Origin: Gordionus sp. m RMFG-2023
Taxonomy: Eukaryota; Nematomorpha; Gordioida; Chordodea; Parachordodidae
Assembly: GCF_954871325.1 (NCBI RefSeq)
Contig: NC_088776.1
Span: 55,779,301-55,843,300 of the forward strand
Direction of reading: 5' to 3'
DNA: 64,000 bases
In this document: in pieces, positions 26,957 through 47,650 of the stretch
Numbering within the stretch: the first letter of the stretch is position 1
Layout of the letters: the number at the start of each line of letters is the position of its first letter
Made by a program: the position numbers and the translations under genes
Notes under the pieces: model-generated
Databases searched by the model: none
What the model saw: only the letters and a program-made list of their open reading frames with translations
What the model was told of the DNA's origin: nothing

Positions 26957-27201
26957 TGAAGTAAGCTATTCAAATTAATTATTTTTTAAAATATTTTATT
27001 CTTATTCTATCTTAAAGAACTAAAAATATATCAGTATATATATATAAGTTAATTGAAAAATATAATAAATGTTTACAATCACGTTTAGTGAATAATAAGT
27101 AAATTAAAAATAACCAAAGTCGACTATGGTAATTGAAATAGTTAAATTATATCAAACATAACAATTAATAATATAAGATTAACTATTTAAATTAATCAAC
27201 A
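26957..27201 (-). repeat. 5' LTR of the Ty3/Gypsy element
   Basis: 245 bp, TG...CA, followed by the AAACT target duplication at 27202-27206. Confidence 0.92.
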
Positions 27202-28022
27202 AAACTATTAGGTAAAATTTAACTTTTACAGAGGTATTTGACAGTTATAAAATATATTACAGGATATTTTAATAAATTTTACTAATAAATGCTTTTGATA
27301 ATAAATATAATTAATAAATGCATTCAGCTCTTTAACGCCATCTATATGTTTTAAAATATTATTAAATTAAACATCTTATTATTTATCCCACAATGGATGT
27401 AATAAATTAGATAACTTTTCTTTTTTTTACGTGTTTTTCTATTTTTTTCTTATTTGAAAATTTGTTTTGAGTTAAATTTTTAATACGAGTATATTTTTGA
27501 TATTATTACAAACTACTATTATTTTAAGATATAATATACCAACTAGAGGAGGTGCGAGTGCGAAAATAATATATAAAATCTTAATTGCTTTTACCATATC
27601 ATTCTGGTTCTTATAGGTACAAAATTTTTTATTTCTAATATGGCCCTTTCCGTGTAAATAACTTAAGGCTTCAATATATTTGTATAATTTCTTCTAAAGA
27701 TTTTTAGTGTTTTTATTTTATCAATTTATCAATTTATCTAACAATAAATTCTGATATGAGTTAACATCGTGAGTGACATGGTTATCACTGCAAATTAGCC
27801 AGCATCTATTATTTGTGTGGCTATGTAATTTAAGATTATTACTACAGCTGCTGAGAGCATATGATTGCATATTTTAGATAAGCAATAATGGTCAACTGTG
27901 TAGTCGTTTATATATCATTAAAAATGGAAGATAATCTTTTAGAAATTTAATATCTCACAATTTTTTTCTCGATTATTTATCTAGCTTCCATCATGTCATC
28001 TAAGAATAAGCTCTAACCACTA

Positions 28023-28239
28023 GTGTTGTTAAATGGCTCAATTTGAGTCGATTAATAAAAACGGCTAACTCAATATTTTATCCAGAAAAATATTATGCAA
28101 GCCTAAAGATTTTGCTCATAGATGGCACATATGATTGAACATCTAGGCGAAATCTCGACGCTTAGGCAGTATTTTCCTGGCTATAATGTTGAGTTAGACG
28201 TTTTTAAAAATCGGGTCAAATCAAACCGTTTAACAACAT
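28023..28239. mobile_element. Palindromic TA-MITE nested in hAT copy A
   Basis: Begins GTGTTGTTAAATGGCTC and ends AACCGTTTAACAACAT, flanked by TA. It carries the full centre TTTTGCTCATAGATGGCACA. It is absent from hAT copy B, which lacks the whole corresponding stretch. Confidence 0.8.
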
Positions 28240-28937
28240 TATTAACCACCATATGAATTGTTGATTTGGTTAAACCTATAAAAAAAAATTTTATTAGTCC
28301 ATTCTATAAAACATTGTCTAAAATGGTAACAGAGAGTTATACTAGTTTCATGACCTTTTGTCATTGTAAGTTGGCAAGAATTATATTATATTATGTGGTT
28401 TTTAAAAACCATTATCAATTGAGGCATATGTAGGAATTAATTAGCCTTTTTATTCACATATAATTCTTTAGACGAAAATTATTTTATATCAGCAATCTAA
28501 GAAATTTTATATCAGATTTTGTATTAAAAAATATTATTTTAAGAAATGTCTTGTATTGTTTTAATTATTTATATGCTAGTTTAGAATGCATAATATAATA
28601 AATGACAAAATATGAAATTCAGAATAATTGTTCAGAGTTATCAAATTTTAAGTATAATAAATTAATATAAAACCCGACCGAAGGCGAGGTAAAAGCGGGC
28701 CAACGGTATGCAAATTAAGGGGTATGGGGAACTTCGGCCCCCATAAAATTTTTTTAGTTGACCTGAGATTGTAAAGGCTAGCGATGGCCCTGAATTGCTG
28801 GAAACTTATATCAGAATTTTAAATAATTTTAAGTATTTTTAAATATTTACTTTAAGAATTTCTAACGAAAAGGACTCAAAATTAATAAATATTCGGAAAT
28901 ATTCAATGAACACATTTTTATATCTATAATCTCATTT

Positions 28938-29060
28938 ACATTAGCCACATTTGGTGGGCATGATTTAACCTTCCTGGAAGAACTAGGTTCTCCTATTCGT
29001 AAAATCACTGATGAACCTAGGGAAGTTTTTTACCTAAAGACTCTCCATTTCCATTCATAA
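28938..29060 (+). pseudogene. LINE-type RT, C-terminal fragment
   Basis: A 40-codon open stretch reads GGHDLTFLEELGSPIRKITD, then EPREVFYLKTLHFHS, then a stop. It aligns by eye with the tail fragment at 63792-64000: the FGPQALKLF...RLITRDPKEGFYLRQR pattern matches GGHDLTFLEEL...RKITDEPREVFYLKTL. It sits 138 bp outside the right target duplication of hAT copy A. Confidence 0.55.
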
Positions 29061-30721
29061 ATTGAATTACATCAGTTTCATTAAAAGCCTCCTTCCAAAG
29101 GAGCTAATCTAACTTTTTTAAAAATCTATTATACATATTTTTTTTATATATAATTCTTTGCATATTTTTATGTTCTATTATTTTAATATATGATGGATTA
29201 AAAATACATATATGATATGAATTCTACAAAAGTGAAGATATTGAGTTTTACTTTTATGAACGACGTTCCTTTTATTTTAGACTAATTTTGAATTTAAATC
29301 TATTCATTTTTTGACGAACACGTTCTTTTTTCACCCTAATTTAATATAAAAAAGTTGGAAAGGCATTCAAACGTTAATAACTTGATTTCAAACCCTGAGG
29401 GGGCTAATATCCCAAATACCTATGATCTAAGTGTATGCAAAAGCAACAAAAAAACTCGATGGTATGGGCAAAAAACGAAATAGAAAAGTCATATTTCTTT
29501 CAACATAAAAAACAAAAAAAATATATTTTAATAAAATTATAATCCTTTTAGTGCAACAATAAAAGCACAATATTAGATTATGAGAAATATTACAATTTAT
29601 TAGATATTAACTCCATTACACTCGGTAAAATCTAACAGATACTTAGCGTATAAGAGCAATGCAAAGCAACTAATAAGTATCTATTATTTTTAATAAAATA
29701 TGCTATTAGACTGATATCAAACTCATGGCTCGAGTTACCGGTTAGCTCAGGTTAATACAATAAATATATGGTTATGGTTTATATTAGATCGCGTTTATCA
29801 AATTTAGCAGGTCGTGTGGTTTAGCATTAACTTTAAATTAATTTTTGTTGTTTACAATTTATCGTAATTGATTGATTATCATACATATATTTGGATCAAT
29901 TAAACATATTATTGTTAAAGCTATCTTTTTAAACTTTTTATTTTGCTAGAGAATGTCATTTGCCTAATTTATAAAAAATCCGGTATATATATATACATTT
30001 TTTGAAATTTTTAAGAAATATAAAATTTATATACTTGAATATTTTATTAAATGCGAAACTGCCTCGTAGATGTTCAAATAATTGCTATTATTGTTGTAAA
30101 TTTTTCACCATGTTTAAGAGTAGATAAGATGTTGTTAGATATAATACAATATTCAGTTTTTAAAATTGTTGCTTTCGCCCTTTTATAAAAGCAACGAAAA
30201 ATGCTTAATTATTCACATACCCATCTAACCGTAAAAACATTTTGAATGTTATTTAAAATATTAAGAATCATACACCAATTTTTTGGCAGGCTGCAGTTAC
30301 CTGTGCGCACATGAAGCTAGTTCCATGCTAAACCCATATGGGCATCAGGAAGTTAAAAAGCCCATTTCGCTGAATTTTAGAGATAAAATTTTTTAAATTT
30401 TTATACACATCTGGGAAAAATTTATTTAAAGAAACAAAAAATCGAAAACAATACGTAAACCAATGACATGTCATTGACGTAAATAAGATTTGCCACTTTA
30501 TAAAAAAAATCCCGAGTTGACCTTATATTTTGTTTCTTTAAATAACATGCTAAATATTTTAGGTATTTGAATCTCTTTATTTATTATCAGAATAATATAT
30601 ATTACAAAATAATACTTGTACTTTATATAAATATAGATGACAGTTGTCACCAATTACCTGTCATTATTAACCTATCCTATTTTATTACGCAACATATATT
30701 CAAAATTGCATCTAAAATCAT
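29061..30721. other. Upstream region of VPS4
   Basis: Nothing coding is supported. About 29255-29326 carries ATGAACGACGTTCC and TTTTATTTTAGAC, a copy of the short inverted-repeat element at 14816-14905. The VPS4 promoter must lie here, but no convincing core element can be told apart from the AT-rich background. Confidence 0.4.
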
Positions 30722-39479
<8,758 letters not shown>

Positions 39480-40379
39480 TAGGTTTTATTTTCTCCCCTT
39501 CAATCTCATTATTTATTTTCATTTCACTTTTTATTATAAATGATTATTAATGTTTCCCTTTGTGAGCAGATACGCTGCAAAAATGTTTTCAAACAACGTA
39601 TAAATCAATGAATGATCAATCGTATAACGATATTTATGATTTTTTTTTATTAGTATTATAATATAATTTAGATATTTAAAAAAAAAATACTACAGCTTAT
39701 CACCTAACAATGTTCCATAACCAGCTCATATAAGGCAAATAAAAATAAGAGCTGTTATCTATGAGATTCAACTTTTATATAATTTATTATATTATGTTAT
39801 TTCATCTTATCAAAGATTTATATTATTTACACCCAGATCATTCTCCATTCATTGTAAAAATATCTTTTCTACACCCCCCCCCTCCATTAAAATAAATAGA
39901 TGTGTTGTTTATGTAATTGTAATAAATAAAAATACCATCAATTATTATTATTCGAATTTTTTTATATATAAAATATAAATTATACTATTTATAAATAAAA
40001 TAGCATAAATGTTAGCCGAGTTTTTCTCGTTTTATATTTTTTGTGAAGAATTATTATACTTAAAAAATAAAAAAATTGATAATAAAAATTAATTTTTTTT
40101 CTTCTTCGTGTCAGTTTTATGTGACAAAAGAATTTTGATTGAGGGTGGTGGGGGGGGGGGGTCATATTATGAAATCAGATATGGGTGCTTATTTAGAAAT
40201 ATAAGATTTTCCTAACCCTGCTTTCACAGTTAGCTTGAATTCATGGCGAAATATTAAAATTATATATTTATATCATACTTTGCCGCAACTATGAATGTAA
40301 GGTAAGGATAGGAAAATGTATACTCCCCCCCTTCCTGGCGAAATTTTATTGGGTGAGGACGGGGTTTGGCATGTATGTA
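39480..40379. other. VPS4 downstream region
   Basis: Presumed 3' UTR then AT-rich DNA. It contains C9 near 39876 and a G-run near 40150. No gene seen. Confidence 0.4.
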
Positions 40380-40598
40380 GTGTTGTTAAACGGCTCGTTT
40401 TGAGCCTATTTTTAAAAACGGCTAATTCAATATTATATCCAGAAAAATATTACGCAGGCCTGAAGATTTTGCTCACAGAAGGAACAAAGGTTTAGACATA
40501 TATTATCGAAATCTCAAGGCTTAGGCAATATTTTTCTGCCTAAAATATTGAGTTAGCCGTTTTAAAAAATCGGCTCAAAACGAGCCGTTTAACAACAC
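40380..40598. mobile_element. Palindromic TA-MITE, reference copy
   Basis: The best preserved member, 219 bp. It begins GTGTTGTTAAACGGCTCG and ends CGAGCCGTTTAACAACAC, with TA on each side. The arms pair for most of about 85 nt (ACGGCTAA(T/C)TCAATATT against AATATTGAGTTAGCCGT), leaving a centre with TTTTGCTCACAGAAGG. A TA duplication with long inverted ends fits a Tc1/mariner-type non-autonomous element. No matching full transposon is in this window. Confidence 0.9.
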
Positions 40599-42561
40599 TA
40601 ATGTATGTATAACCAATTTTATACACAATAATTTTATTGCTAGAAGCATTTATTTATTAAATTTTATGATATACCTGGTAATTTTATGTCAAAATAATAA
40701 TTTGGGGCAATTCAGTGTATAGATGGAGATCATAGAATCTCTTTTTTTATTATAATTTTAAGTAAATTTAAATAAATTACAGTCTATATTAATTTTTTTA
40801 TTGAATAGGGTATAGAAAATTTAAAAAAAAATACATTATATCAATTTCATAACTATGGACCGGTTTTGGCTTAGTTGAGTCTCATCAGTATAGCTCAACT
40901 ACTCTTGACAATGTACATTAATTACATATATATAACAGCGCTGGATTGCCAAATATACTTGTATATATATGGGATTTCAGCTCAATAAATTTTTGAGCTC
41001 ACTTCGAAATATGAATTTTAACAATAGAATCTTGAATTAAGCATTATGCACACCTTACATAACTAGAATAAAAATTATATACTTATGTAAGTACATATCT
41101 GTATCGAGATAGGTGTTTAAACGATGTATTTATATCTAGATCCATTTGATTAGTATCCCCTAATAACTGGGTATTTTATCATTAAAAAAATTTTAAATGA
41201 TGGTTTTATTTTAATTTATATAAATTAACTAATGTTGCTCTTAATTATATTAAATTTCGAATTTTATTTGTTATCAGCTAAAACAACAAAGAGCACTGCA
41301 GAGGACCCAACAGAAGTGGAAATTGATTTTTTTTTGAATTATTTTAGACAATAAATTATATGATATTTTTATTAAAAATTTTTAGAATGTGGGAGTTTTA
41401 ATGGTATATTTCAGAAATTTATTGTGGTAGTTGAGTTAAGTTTGGTAAATTTTGACTTTTTAAAATTTAGGTAGTTTATGGTCGGCGTATACAAGACAGG
41501 ATTTTCACTGGATGCAAACTACCTTCAAAAACCTATGCCTACCTCCTAAATGTTTTCACATTATTAATTGCACTTTTTTAATTATAATGGTACTCCTTTC
41601 ATACATTTTTAATTAAAATAACTTAAATTATTTTAGCCTTACTACCAATATCAAATTGTGAATAAGAATTATTTCTAGATCATGAATTCATTTAAAAATC
41701 CCCTCATTTACAGTGAATGCATGATTACGCATATTGTTAGGCATAAATATGAGTTTGCTGAGAATGTCGAACTATTTAGAAGGATAGCAGAAAGTTTTAT
41801 TTGAAAAATAATGTCTAGGATTGTTTGCAAAATATAGATTTGGGCGATGATCAGCAATATCATTGTATTATTTTATGTATATAATTGAAGTATTAATTTT
41901 TACAGCATCATATTTTGTTCGCTTTTTAAAAAATTACTTTGTAGGACCGAAATGGGTAATACGAATTTATCATCTACGGTGTCAGAAAAGTGTCAGAACT
42001 TTCGCTTATTATTTCATCTAAAAATTTGATCATAACCTCCCAATAAATTTATACTACCCCCCACCCCCCCCCCACCCCCCTTTCAAAAAATTTGGATGCA
42101 AACTGTTTCTATCCCTCCCCCCGTGTTCATGTAGACTCTGTCTATGGTCAATCTCAAAAAATTTTATCTTTTAATTGGCAAGACTAATTACAATATTTTT
42201 ATTTATTATTATTTTAACACCTTGTAGCTATTTTACCCCGATTCAAAACATTTATCAAATTATTAATTTTAGAAAATAATTATCAGATATATCGATAAAT
42301 ATTAGTTTTTTTTTCTTTTATTTAGTCAAAAAGCTCTGACTCATTGCAATAATACAACATTAATATCATATAACACTCAACAATTTATTTATTATAACAC
42401 TAATAATAATCATTAAAAATGTGTTTCCATGAAAAAATCGAGCATTCCTAATTTCAGATAAGGCTTGAATCGTCTACGGTGTAACTTTCTTAAATAATTC
42501 CATCCTTATATCAATTTCATCTTGATTATATTTAATAAGAGTAATATTTATTCAAATTAAT
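40599..42561. other. Gene-free stretch
   Basis: AT-rich. A C-rich tract at 42058-42080 interrupted by single A residues is the only notable feature. No coding sequence supported. Confidence 0.4.
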
Positions 42562-42756
42562 TTATTTTACAATTGATTTTTGATTACTGGGCTTCTTCAA
42601 AACCTTATTTGAATTCATATCGCGAACTATAAATTGTGTTTTGAAATAAACTATCGTCTTTCTAGCTTCTTCCGTTAGCTTATGATTCAATGCCGGGTGA
42701 TGTACTATTTCTTTTTCCATTAATTTTCCATTCATCATAATTGTTATTATTATCAA
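42562..42756 (-). CDS. Small hypothetical protein
   Basis: A 64-codon open frame, beginning MIIITIMMNGK. An internal start at MMNGKLMEKE is the likelier beginning. The body, with KEIVHHPALNHKLTEEARKT and KTQFIVRDMNSNKVLKKP, has balanced residue use and is less AT-driven than neighbouring frames, which suggests a real exon. No family was recognised, there is no signal peptide and no membrane segment. It could equally be the last exon of a spliced minus-strand gene, although no strong acceptor is visible upstream. It lies 780 bp downstream of SPT16 on the same strand. Confidence 0.35.
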   Translation of the reverse strand: MIIITIMMNGKLMEKEIVHHPALNHKLTEEARKTIVYFKTQFIVRDMNSNKVLKKPSNQKSIVK

Positions 42757-43538
42757 TTTGTGTTTTTTAATAAACCAAACGATTTTTGTTATTTTTTTAA
42801 ATTTATAACTAACATTTTTTTTTATGCCATGATTTCAATTTAAAAGTTTATAATTCACTAAGGCCGAAATTGTATTTATTACCGAATATTTTTGTAAATA
42901 ATAAAGTTTATCATTCTAATAAATAGATAATATAATAATTTAATTTTTCAAAGGATCGTTTATAATTATTTAAAAAATATTTAAAAATAATAAGACGATA
43001 TATTTTGCCGAGTTTTCTATTAAATCATAGAGTTGTCTAACATGGGTTCCAGGTTAGCGTTCTGCAATACATTATATTACGAAAATAAAAATTATCAATC
43101 ATTAAGTTATCCATAAATTTTAATAAGATTTAATATGGATATTATTTTTAAAAAAATCACAAGAAAGACTTAAGAAACAGTTAGATAACTTTTAAGCGCT
43201 TATAATTTGACTTTCGTGTATTTCGCAAATTGGTTGAAAGGATCCCTAAAATAAAATTTTTTTCAAACGATCTAAAAAAGTTTTATCCAGATTATTGAAT
43301 TTAATTTATTTTTTTAAATTAGGGATATACTGATTTATGCCACTGAATAATTTTATGTAGAATTAATCAATATTCAAATTTTATCGGGAAAAATCTTAAT
43401 TAAAGATTTTAAAAAAAATTCATAAATTAGAAAATTAGATTTGTTGTACTTGTATAACCAGGAATATATTCCTGGAGTGAGAAGGGGGAGGGGGGCTTAT
43501 ATTGTAGATAATTTTCGATCAGATGTTATATTTTTACC

Positions 43539-46012
43539 TTATTTATTCTTATCATCTTCTACATCATTATTATCTCCTTCCTTCTCTTCGTCTTCATATT
43601 CGTCGTCTTCATATTCATCATCATCATTTGGTCCTTCATAATCGTCATTAGCCGATGTTGGGTCCTTTTACACAAAAAAAATAAAATAAAAAGAATTTAT
43701 TTTAATATAGGAATAATATAAATAAAATATATTGACGGTTTTGACCAGAATTTAGAATCTAAAACTTTTTTAAAAAAAGAAAAAGAATCCGTGTCCGAAT
43801 ATTTATTTTTTAAAAATTAGGTTTCGGTTTTTAAATTTGTTTTGAAAATAAGATTTCGGATACGATATTTCGGGTTTTGACGTTTTTAGGTATTCACATC
43901 TAAACATTTTACTTTTCAGAAATACTTATATTCTCTTGACAAATATGTCTACCGTAGTTTGAGTATAAGATATTAAATTCATTTATAAGTTTTTTTTTAT
44001 GTTAAAAAAAATTATTATTAATATAGAGATCGCGATCGCGATGGCCCCGAACCCACCCGTAAATTATAAAATGGTTTTGCCCGGTTAGAAAAATAATTGT
44101 CCTGCACCGAGTTTTGTGAAACAAATTACCCGGTATGTGATGTAGGTTACCCGACCCGGGAAAAAACGCTTTAATATTATTTAGGAATGTAAAAGCACAA
44201 AAAAATACATAAAAAACAAAAGGCAAAAATAACTGTTTTTAAATATAAAAAAACAGCGAAAATACAAAACAAAAATAATATGCTTCAAAATCATTTTATC
44301 TAATTTTAAAAGGCTCAAAAAATATAAGGTTATAAAATTAATTTTCTAAACTCAACTTAATAAAATGATCGGGATATAATGATTGAGATAATTTCCGATT
44401 TCTACAAAATATTGTTATATTAGAAATTTGCAACTAAATATTGGTAGATTATATTTTCCATAAGATAAGGGAGTATTATTAAAACTATTTTATTAAAACA
44501 GCTTGTTTTGTTTTATTTTTTTCATATCCAGTATTATGTTACAATAATAAATAGAACTTTTAGAAGCGTTTTCCAGGCTCCATTTTCCAAGAACGTTGCT
44601 ATATCGCTCGTTACGTTTTTCATCAAGACTTTCCAATCCAAGACTTTGGAACTTGAGCTGTATCTGACAGGAAACTTTCTAAATAATAATACAAAATTGA
44701 AATAGTTATAAAAACCAGTATAAAAGTGGCCATCTTTAATGAAGCTCATAATTTTATTTGTTCTTTAAATATCCCCCCCCCACCCAATTTTTAAAAAAAT
44801 ATTCTTATGAGCCCCCCCCCATTTCCATATATTGAGGTGTTGGGAAAGGACTGGGCTATAATAATGATAGCAGGATTTGGCACCCATAGAGTTGAGATGG
44901 GTTATCTTCGGCTATCCTTCTGCGAAATTATTTTTAATTCATTTATGAAATATTATTGCAATTTTATTTTAATAATTTTTTTTTTGAATATTATAAATAA
45001 GCGAGTTTGGAATAAAATTTGGCAATAAGTACCCAGGTTACCGGCCAGGTGTCTGTGTAAGTCACTGATATATAACAACTGAATAGTTTTTTATCATTAA
45101 ATAAATAATCCTTTCCAGAAAAAGTTTGCTTTTAACGCTTAAGATCAATTGAAATAAACTTCAGAATAGATCTCCGTACATTTTCTGGAGTCATTTCATT
45201 AATAAAATATTATTAAAAAAACAGCAAATAAATGAAAATCCGTAAATTATTTTTATAAAAATATAATATTTCCAAAGGCCCAAAATAAAGTTTTAAAGAC
45301 CTCAATTAAAATTTTTGTAAGAAAATCCAATTACAAATACTTTCAACCCCCCCCCCCCCCTTTAACAAAATCCTGGATATTTCTATATATTTTACAATCC
45401 CCAAATAATTTAAGAATTTGATTAGCTTTGTTATCATTTATTCCTACAAATCCCATAATATATTATTGCATTGTAAAAAATAATGATTATAGCTAATAAC
45501 ATAGGGCTGTGCCGATATTAAATAGGATTGGCAATGGCACCGATATTTCACATTTTCAAAAAATATCGGGTCGGGTCTATACTTTTTGAAAAAAATCCCA
45601 TCCAGAAAAAAAAATTGATATTTTTATGACATTGGTTCAAATGGGGGGATGGTAAATAAAAATCAATACAAATATAGGGTCGGTATCGGGATAGAGATCG
45701 GATCTGGTTTTTTATAAAATTGGATGGGATAGATGAAAAATTTGTGGATCTGAAACAGCCCTAAATAACGATTGGTATAAAGAGCTAGTTTCATTCAAGT
45801 TCAAAACACACCGATATTTTTTCATATATAAATAAAAACTTGAGCCATTTCTTAAGAAAGGGGTAAATGGTTATAGGAAGATTCTTGAACACGATGACGC
45901 TCTTCTTGAAATCCTTGAAAATTATTACCATATCAAAATCTTTAGATGAAGTCGCCTCGATCCCTTCGAAGTGAACGAAATCGATCTTCCCTAAGGTCAC
46001 CGTTGTTGGAGC
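43539..46012 (-). CDS. SUPT16H: SPT16, large FACT subunit, C-terminal exons
   Basis: Three minus-strand exons in phase: 46012-45840, 44678-44558 and 43664-43539, ending in TAA. They encode about 139 residues. Exon one has VTLGKIDFVHFEG and FDMVIIFKDFKKSV, matching the family's VTLDEVELIHFE and FDMVIVYKDYSKKV in the second PH fold of the middle domain. Exon two has LDWKVLMKNVTSD and FLENGAWKTLL, matching [26 protein letters not shown]. Exon three is the short acidic tail (DDDEYEDDEYEDEEKEG), much shorter than in vertebrates and with no basic C-terminus. SPT16 with SSRP1 forms the FACT histone chaperone in the nucleus. The N-terminal peptidase-like and dimerisation exons were not found; they should lie at higher coordinates. 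Introns are 1161 and 893 nt. Confidence 0.85.
44001..44230. other. GC-richer island in SPT16 intron
   Basis: Contains ATCGCGATCGCGAT and several TTACCCG-type blocks. It resembles the C/G-rich sub-terminal sequences of decayed hAT elements, but no termini were identified. Confidence 0.3.
45502..45763. mobile_element. hAT-type MITE in SPT16 intron
   Basis: The ends TAGGGCTGT and ACAGCCCTA are inverted repeats. Flanking TAATAACA and AATAACGA share AATAAC, compatible with an eroded 8-bp duplication. The interior is rich in ATCGGG/TCGGGTCGG blocks. It is 262 bp and non-coding. Confidence 0.6.
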
Positions 46013-46583
46013 CTATGATTAAATAATAATTCATTTTAATTGGTTGTAAGTTATCTTGAAATGCGCAGGCATATCCACTCACTAAATAAGACCTATGCTG
46101 AATAAGCTACACATATGTGTAATCTGGTTCGAAAACCCTATTTCGGCGACGGGTAAACAAATTTTTTCAAAAAAATGGGTCAGCGGGATAATTAATTTTT
46201 GAGAAAAAAAAACTATGGGCAGACCAGTGAGCGGGCTTAAAAATTTCCAAACAATGGACAGGTGGGTGTTCTGGTTAGAACCCGCCAATTGCAGATCCCT
46301 AATATATTTTGTCTAAAATAATCATTCTTTAGTACAGAGATAGTTATCGACCTGGTTGCCTATTATAATGTGACTTGTTAATCGACTATTTAGAGAATGA
46401 TGTGTTATATAAACATCTGATCCCTTTTTAAGTATTTTTTTTTAAATAGTAATTACTAATCTGAAGGTTGGGTGACTAGAACTAATGACAAAATTTTCTA
46501 CGAATTTTAAAGAAACAAAACAAAAAGTGCTAAAATTTAAAAATAAAATTTTGTTGATTATTCAGTTGAAATAATTTTCTAAC

Positions 46584-46948
46584 TTCGAACTTGCTCGTCT
46601 TGACTAATCCATCGATATAAAACAATTTCAAAATGGTTTCGATATCTTTCCCTTGTGAAGCCTTGGCAGATTTTCCTCTTTTACCGAATTTTGTTAACCA
46701 ATCAGCTAACTCGGTTCCTTGATTTTCATTTTGGCAATATTTGCCTATATTATATTTATATATATACTCAATGTATATGGATTAAATTAAATGAAGTTAA
46801 TGCATGAATCTCGACAAACATTTATACTTTATACTATTGATTTTTTTCCCGCTAACCTTTGCAAGTTGGGCTACGTTTTGGGTCCTTGTCTGCGACCTCA
46901 ATTTCCCCACCATAATAATCGGATTCATCTTTATCGAAAGGGGCGGAT
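46584..46948 (-). CDS. Two in-phase exons, unknown protein
   Basis: Minus-strand exons 46948-46857 and 46744-46584 join in phase across a 112-nt GT-AG intron (TGCAAAG|GTTAGC ... ATATAG|GC). The peptide begins SAPFDKDESDYYGG and continues through SPTCKGKYCQNENQG to ADWLTKFGKRGKSAKASQGK and DIETILKLFYIDGLVKTSKF. The last part could be a winged-helix-like segment. A donor GAA|GTTAGA at 46584 leaves phase 0, and the SPT16 exon at 46012 starts in phase 0, so they could be one transcript. However, the sequence does not resemble the SPT16 region that should precede it. Reading through instead reaches a stop within 16 codons. Confidence 0.5.
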
Positions 46949-47049
46949 CTTAAATCGAAATTTGGTAAGCAGGTTGTGGGGTAAATTTGGGTTACCCACC
47001 CCATCACGCCGAATAGCAATACGAAAGCTTACCACCATAAATATATAAT

Positions 47050-47425
47050 ATAGTGTTAATTTATCAGCTAAAAAACTTCGCCTGAATCGTCCATACCTAA
47101 TTAAAATTAGGCTTAACCAAAAAATCCCTTAAAACAATTAAGTCGAAAATTAGGCATCGGCTAAGAAGTTCAACTAGCCGTCCATCAGAGTTACGCACAC
47201 CACTAAGCCTAGCCTTAATTTATATTTATTACAATTATCTATATTTATTGCGTAAGACGGGCGATTAGCCGAACTCCATAGCCGATGCCCAATTTTTGAC
47301 TAATTAGTTTTAGTCATTTTTTTTTTCGTCTAAACCGAAATAGGATTAGCCATTTTTTACCCCCTAAAAACTCGGCTAAGTCGTTTTGGAGTTAACAATA
47401 ATTAGACGATTACGCATCCCTAATG
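47050..47425. mobile_element. Inverted-repeat MITE-like element
   Basis: An inner inverted repeat of about 50 bp: 47148-47197 (TTAGGCATCGGCTAAG...TACGCA) pairs with 47250-47296 (GCGTAAG...AGCCGATGCCCAA). The right tip GATTACGCATCCCTAATG resembles hAT-like ends. The left tip is not clear. Confidence 0.5.
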
Positions 47426-47650
47426 AAACATAAGGAATATGAATAGATGTCAGAATCTTAGCTAATAATCACATTTCTCTCTCCGAATCTTTTTTATAAA
47501 ACCCCTGTCATTTACCTACATCTACCATATAATACGATAAATGCACCAGCATATTAAAGAACAAATATGGTAGTTCATACAACTTGTGCAAATTCTGTAA
47601 ATTTTGTCATGAAAGATAAAAAGTTGTAATATAATTCTTAATAAATAAAT

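Larger units (their letters stand above)
20874..27201 (-). mobile_element. Ty3/Gypsy-type LTR retrotransposon, structurally complete, coding broken
   Basis: It runs on the minus strand inside hAT copy A. The LTRs are 26957-27201 (5' LTR in element sense) and 20874-21154 (3' LTR), both TG...CA on either strand. A 5-bp target duplication AAACT lies at 20869-20873 and 27202-27206. The parts, in element order, are PBS, gag-like, protease, reverse transcriptase, RNase H and integrase (PR-RT-RH-IN, the Ty3/Gypsy order), then the polypurine tract. The LTRs differ by about six small changes over roughly 245 aligned bases plus one length difference of about 36 bp, so the insertion is young compared with the hAT copies. 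The coding region is interrupted in roughly half a dozen or more places and looks inactive. Confidence 0.95.
20302..28792. mobile_element. hAT-type DNA transposon, copy A (host of nested insertions)
   Basis: The ends are CATTGGCGTCACTAG and CTAGCGATGGCCCTG (reverse complement CAGGGCCATCGCTAG). A perfect 8-bp target duplication AATTGCTG flanks it (20294-20301 and 28793-28800). CA...TG-type ends plus an 8-bp duplication indicate the hAT superfamily. Copy B at 52361-54368 shares the sub-terminal GAATAGCCCCCTGAA block, many interior blocks and the GC-rich right end. Net of insertions, copy A is about 1.9 kb. No transposase could be read, so it is probably non-autonomous or decayed. An LTR element and a TA-MITE are inserted in it. 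Confidence 0.85.

Noticed and set aside
29735-29815. tRNA-like GGTTAGCTCAG
   Set aside because: Resembles a D-arm, but no TTCGA T-loop, anticodon stem or acceptor pairing follows.
44807-45028. 73-codon plus-strand frame in the SPT16 intron
   Set aside because: Begins in a C homopolymer and runs into poly-T derived Phe/Leu/Ile. No motif and antisense to the gene.
46082-46288. 68-codon minus-strand frame between SPT16 and the unknown exons
   Set aside because: Overlaps a CGGGTAA/GCGGG-type decayed repeat, has no splice fit to either neighbour and no motif.
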